Shown: in pieces, positions 24,809-27,477 of the stretch
Layout of the letters: the number at the start of each line of letters is the position of its first letter
Numbering within the stretch: position 1 is the stretch's first letter
Assembly (NCBI GenBank): GCA_038916785.1
Contig: JBCLBO010000038.1
Location: forward strand, 1-27,477
From: VFKU01 sp038916785
GTDB lineage: Bacteria > Hydrogenedentota > Hydrogenedentia > Hydrogenedentales > GCA-2746185
DNA: 27,477 nt
Direction of reading: 5' to 3'
The notes under the pieces: model-generated
Told to the model about the DNA's origin: nothing
Database searches by the model: none
The model's input: only the letters and a program-made list of their open reading frames with translations
Made by a program: the position numbers and the translations under genes

Positions 24809-24904
24809 GGGCGGCCACGGGGGGCCGCCCTGGGCCCACCCGCGATCCCGTATGTTCCGCCTGAACCCTAGGGCGGCCACGGGGGGCCGCCCCTACAGTG
24901 TGTG
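24799..24904. repeat. Inverted-repeat pair with GGGCGGCC hairpins
   Basis: An 18-base flank (CACACTGTAGGGGCGGCC) at 24799-24816 reappears inverted at 24887-24904. Each flank leads into the same quasi-palindrome GGGCGGCCACGGGGGGCCGCCC (24809-24830 and 24871-24892 approximately), read in the same orientation both times. The element sits between the RraA-family and DinB-family genes and overlaps the stop codon of the former. It may end transcription, although no T-run follows. Confidence 0.85.
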
Positions 24905-24998
24905 CAGGACACGCCAATCGAGATTCATCCGCATCGCACGCGCGAGTCCACGTGCGCATATGCGAGAGGTTTGACAACTGCGTTTGGAGGGAAATCTC

Positions 24999-25535
24999 AT
25001 GTCCGAAAAGAGCGCGCTGCACACGGGCGCCACGCCGGAATACACGGACGCGATGATGAAATTCCTGGGGGACCGCGAGCCGATGGCGGTATTCGCGGCG
25101 ACTCCCGGCGATCTGCGTAAGGTCGTGGCGGGTCTCACGACAGTGCAGATGGAGACGCCGGAAGCTCCAGGCAAGTGGAGTGTCGCAGGCGTCGTGCAGC
25201 ATCTGGTGGACGTTGAAATCACGCTCGGGTTGCGGTATCGGCGCGTGCTCTCGCAGCCGGGGAAGAGCATCCCCGCGATCGATCAGGACGCGCTGGCCGC
25301 CGTGCTGGACTACAACCATTCGGACGTGCCCGCGGGCCTGGACGACTTTGAGGCGATTCGCCGTGCGAACCTTCGGCTTTTGCGCAAGCTGACGCCGGCG
25401 CAGTTGCAATTGCACGGAATCCACGAAGAGCGCGGCCGTGAGACGCTGGCGCATATGGTGCGGCTCTACGCCGCGCACGACTGTTACCACCTCTACCAGA
25501 TCGATCGCGTCAAGAAAGCGATCGGGGCATCCTGA
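24999..25535 (+). CDS. DinB-family metal-binding protein
   Basis: This 178-residue four-helix-bundle-type protein shows the DinB histidine triad: His68 (VVQHLVDVE), His160 and His164 (AAHDCYHLYQIDR). Related proteins bind a divalent metal; some are thiol S-transferases (bacillithiol- or mycothiol-dependent), and many have no known reaction. The ATG at 24999 is chosen because GGAGG lies about eight bases before it; an in-frame TTG at 24984 would place the ribosome site inside the gene. The neighbours give no pathway. The gene is flanked by paired-hairpin repeats on both sides. Confidence 0.85.
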   Translation: MSEKSALHTGATPEYTDAMMKFLGDREPMAVFAATPGDLRKVVAGLTTVQMETPEAPGKWSVAGVVQHLVDVEITLGLRYRRVLSQPGKSIPAIDQDALAAVLDYNHSDVPAGLDDFEAIRRANLRLLRKLTPAQLQLHGIHEERGRETLAHMVRLYAAHDCYHLYQIDRVKKAIGAS

Positions 25536-25592
25536 TTCGTAGTGCCGCCATCTCGGCGGCAAACCCGATACGTCGGCAAACAACTCGTGGAC

Positions 25593-25668
25593 GGGGAGGG
25601 TCGGGCTCCCGCCCGACCGAAGAGTCAACCAGTGAATACACCGGTCGGGCGGGAGCCCGACCCTCCCC
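25593..25668. repeat. 27-bp perfect inverted-repeat pair with internal hairpins
   Basis: The arms 25593-25619 and 25642-25668 are perfect inverted copies of 27 bases with a 22-base spacer. Each arm contains its own palindrome (GGTCGGGC-TCCC-GCCCGACC). The element lies between the convergent ends of the DinB-family gene (25535) and the metallo-hydrolase gene (25683), where it could stop transcription from both sides. Confidence 0.92.
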
Positions 25669-25682
25669 CGCGTTCAAATTGT

Positions 25683-27020
25683 CTACTTGTATTTCGGCGG
25701 CGTTGCGCCAAGCTGCATGGCGCTGGTCATGAAATAATTTCGGGCGTTCGCGCTGATTTGTTGGCGCCCGATGGCGATCAGCGCCTGGCCCTTGAGCGAT
25801 TTCGCTTCGGCGTTGGTCGGGTCTAGCGCTAGGACGTGGTCGGCGAGTTCTGCGGCCCACTGGTGATCGCCGGCCTTCTGCGCGTCGCGCAGCTTTTGCA
25901 CGAGCGCGTCCCTGCCTCCGGCGAGCGTGGCGATTTTTTCGGCGCGGTCCTTCGGCGAGAGCGGAAACAGATGCGTGGCGTTGCCGTCGAACCAGCCGAG
26001 CATGCCGGAGAAGATCGAGCGGACCGCCCAAGGCACGGTGCCGTAGAATTGCTGCAAGTGCGGCTTCGAGGCGAGACTGTCGGGCAGCTTCACGTGCTCG
26101 ACGAGGTCGTCCGGCGTGAGGCCTTTGTTCATCCCGGCGATGGTCTGGGTGTACACCGAGTCGATCGCGTTGCGGTAGTCCGTGAGCACCTCGCGGATGT
26201 GCGCCTCGCCCGAGAGCGGCCGCGAATGGCTCGGCACGAGGAACTCCGGCTTCTCGGCGATCGCAAGGTCTACGCTGTCGCGCCACTTGCGCACGTCGCG
26301 GTACGGCGTGCCGCGAATCGCGTACAGGTTCGGGAAGGCGAGATAGTAGTTGTCGCCGATGCAGAGGACTTTCTTCTCGGGAATCCAGACATATAGCTGG
26401 TCGTCGGTCTCGCCGGGCGCGTGCACCAGCTTGATTTTCAATCCTGCGGCGGTGAATTCGATCTCTTTGTCAAAGGTCTTGGTCGGCTTGAGATAGGTGA
26501 GCGCCGCGCCGGGATCGAGCACGAGCTTGGGGCCGATGCCGGAATTGGGCCGGGCGTCGTCGGGCAGGAGCGCGCCGAACTGCCGCAAGTTGCGCGGCTG
26601 CATCGCCGCGCCGACTTCGGCGTTGCTCTGCACGACGAGTGTTTCGAGCAACTCCTGCGCATAGACCTCCGGCTTGGCGTCGCCCGCGAAGACCTCGGAC
26701 CCGTTGATGTGGTCGTAGTGGTTGTGGGTATAGACGATCGCCTTGACGGGTTTCGTGGTGAGTTTGTCGAACTCGGCCTTGATCGCGCGCGCCGCGGTCT
26801 TGCTCTCGGTGGTGTCAACGATGATCACGCCGTCCGTCCCCTCGATGAGGATCGAGTTGGCGAGCGCATAGCCCACGGCGACCCACACGCCGTCCGTGAC
26901 CTTGATCACCTCCGGCCGGAACTCGTCCATGTGCGCGATGAGTTTTTCCTCGTTCGTCTGCGCGGCGCACAGGCCGGCGAGGGCGAGAAACAGGACAGGC
27001 AATGCGATGCTGCGTGACAT
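25683..27020 (-). CDS. Exported SdsA1-like (alkyl-sulfatase type) metallo-beta-lactamase-fold hydrolase
   Basis: This 445-residue protein starts with a signal peptide (MSRSIALPVLFLALAGLCAAQ); the ATG at 27020 follows GGGAGG. The metallo-beta-lactamase core has the THNHYDH metal motif (His99, His101, Asp103, His104). It also has GDNYYLAFPNLYAIRGTPYRD, which resembles the alkyl-sulfatase (SdsA1/BDS1) signature FPNLYxIRG. The following helical part (YGTVPWAVRSIFSGMLGWFD...LAGGRDALVQKLRDAQKAGD) matches the alkyl-sulfatase dimerisation domain. SdsA1 has about 650 residues with a C-terminal SCP2-like domain; here the protein ends after the dimerisation helices. Sulfate-ester cleavage is possible, but the substrate range without the third domain is uncertain. 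Confidence 0.87.
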   Translation of the reverse strand: MSRSIALPVLFLALAGLCAAQTNEEKLIAHMDEFRPEVIKVTDGVWVAVGYALANSILIEGTDGVIIVDTTESKTAARAIKAEFDKLTTKPVKAIVYTHNHYDHINGSEVFAGDAKPEVYAQELLETLVVQSNAEVGAAMQPRNLRQFGALLPDDARPNSGIGPKLVLDPGAALTYLKPTKTFDKEIEFTAAGLKIKLVHAPGETDDQLYVWIPEKKVLCIGDNYYLAFPNLYAIRGTPYRDVRKWRDSVDLAIAEKPEFLVPSHSRPLSGEAHIREVLTDYRNAIDSVYTQTIAGMNKGLTPDDLVEHVKLPDSLASKPHLQQFYGTVPWAVRSIFSGMLGWFDGNATHLFPLSPKDRAEKIATLAGGRDALVQKLRDAQKAGDHQWAAELADHVLALDPTNAEAKSLKGQALIAIGRQQISANARNYFMTSAMQLGATPPKYK

Positions 27021-27056
27021 GGCGAGGACCTCCCGTGAATACCCCATCTTACACAA

Positions 27057-27085
27057 AGCGGCAGCTATCGCTGCCGCAGTCCAAA
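27057..27085. repeat. Single unit of the GCGGCAGC hairpin repeat
   Basis: These 29 bases are identical to the inner arm of the element at 16840-17108 in its 17019 orientation (AGCGGCAGCTATCGCTGCCG followed by CAGTCCAAA). It lies between divergent gene starts at 27020 and 27144 and is not accompanied by a second copy within the window. Confidence 0.92.
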
Positions 27086-27143
27086 TAGCACGCCTGCTGG
27101 CGCCGCCGAACAGGAGTTGATACGCTGGTGCGTGGAGGCCCCT

Positions 27144-27477
27144 GTGACCGCTGCCGCATCGAAATTATTGACGCTTGTTTTCACCGACCTGGCGGGATCC
27201 ACCGCGCTCAAGACCGCCAAGGGCGACGTTGCTGCGGGCGAGATCATCGCTCGGCACCAGGCGCTGGTGACGGAGTGCGCCGCGCGCAACGGCGGCACGA
27301 TTGTCGTCTGGGCCGGAGACGGCTGCTTCCTGGTGTTCGAGACGCCGAGCGCCGCGGTGCAATTCGCGCTCGCGGTCCAAGCCGCGCACCGCGCCGATCC
27401 GGAGTTGCCCGGCCTGCGCGCGGGGATTCACGTCGGCGAAGTCGTGCAGACCCGGGTCGAGTCCGGCGTGCGGGTCG
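27144..27477 (+). CDS. Class III adenylate/guanylate cyclase, 5' part
   Basis: A GTG at 27144, five bases after GGAGG, opens a frame that runs off the window. It reads LLTLVFTDLAGSTALKTAKG, with the metal-binding Asp of the class III nucleotidyl cyclase fold (FTDLxGST), then WAGDGCFLVFETPSAAVQFA, with the second conserved Asp-containing turn, and LRAGIHVGEV. The catalytic domain sits at the extreme N-terminus, an arrangement often followed by kinase, TPR or AAA domains in environmental bacteria; what follows here is outside the window. It probably makes cAMP. Substrate-selecting residues lie beyond the edge. Confidence 0.87.
   Translation, partial: MTAAASKLLTLVFTDLAGSTALKTAKGDVAAGEIIARHQALVTECAARNGGTIVVWAGDGCFLVFETPSAAVQFALAVQAAHRADPELPGLRAGIHVGEVVQTRVESGVRV

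Overview
The window is a GC-rich chromosomal stretch (roughly 60% or more by eye) from a bacterium with secreted, signal-peptide-bearing enzymes, a protease ending in a CTERM-like sorting tail, a very large multi-PAS hybrid kinase, and many long intergenic inverted repeats. That mix suits an uncultivated environmental lineage of the planctomycete / verrucomicrobial / Hydrogenedentes type. This is a guess from style only: no rRNA or ribosomal protein gene is present. Coding density is moderate, strands alternate often, and most neighbours look metabolically unrelated.

Region 1 (1-5.6 kb): a Tat-exported flavin amine oxidase, then a strip scarred by IS630-type transposons. A D12-class DNA adenine methyltransferase has lost its N-terminal part and abuts a 90-bp piece of one IS630 transposase. 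A secreted trypsin-like protease with Ca-binding-type repeats follows. Next is a second, different IS630 transposase that has lost its 5' half and is joined head-on to the 3' remnant of an aspartyl-protease-like gene. An exported alpha/beta hydrolase closes the region.

Region 2 (5.6-8.0 kb): tRNA-Asn with a near-consensus promoter, a self-inhibited-type Fic protein with an unusually AT-rich upstream region, and fragments of two methyltransferase genes.

Region 3 (8.0-15.5 kb): a hybrid histidine kinase of about 1,760-1,800 residues with ten PAS domains, HisKA, HATPase and a receiver. Five of the PAS domains form an exact 393-bp tandem array. It is followed on the same strand by a beta-carbonic anhydrase and a sodium:solute symporter. 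A link between sensing, bicarbonate chemistry and solute uptake is possible but unproven.

Region 4 (15.5-22.1 kb, minus strand): a YhcC-type radical SAM protein, a remnant of an ECF41-type sigma factor, a 269-bp nested inverted-repeat element, a zinc-ribbon multi-pass membrane protein, an exported MsrB-MsrA fusion, and a compact cluster of two overlapping small membrane-protein genes followed by a secreted ComEC-type metallo-hydrolase.

Region 5 (22.3-27.5 kb): an EamA transporter, a small unknown protein, a lipoprotein, an RraA-family protein, a DinB-family protein, an exported SdsA1-like metallo-beta-lactamase-fold enzyme, and the start of a class III nucleotidyl cyclase that runs off the edge.

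The most unusual signal is a set of unrelated intergenic elements sharing one architecture: two inverted copies of a unit facing each other across a short spacer, usually with a hairpin inside each unit (16840-17108, 18699-18787, 24799-24904, 25593-25668, and a single unit at 27057-27085). One of them supplies the last codons and stop of the RraA-family gene.
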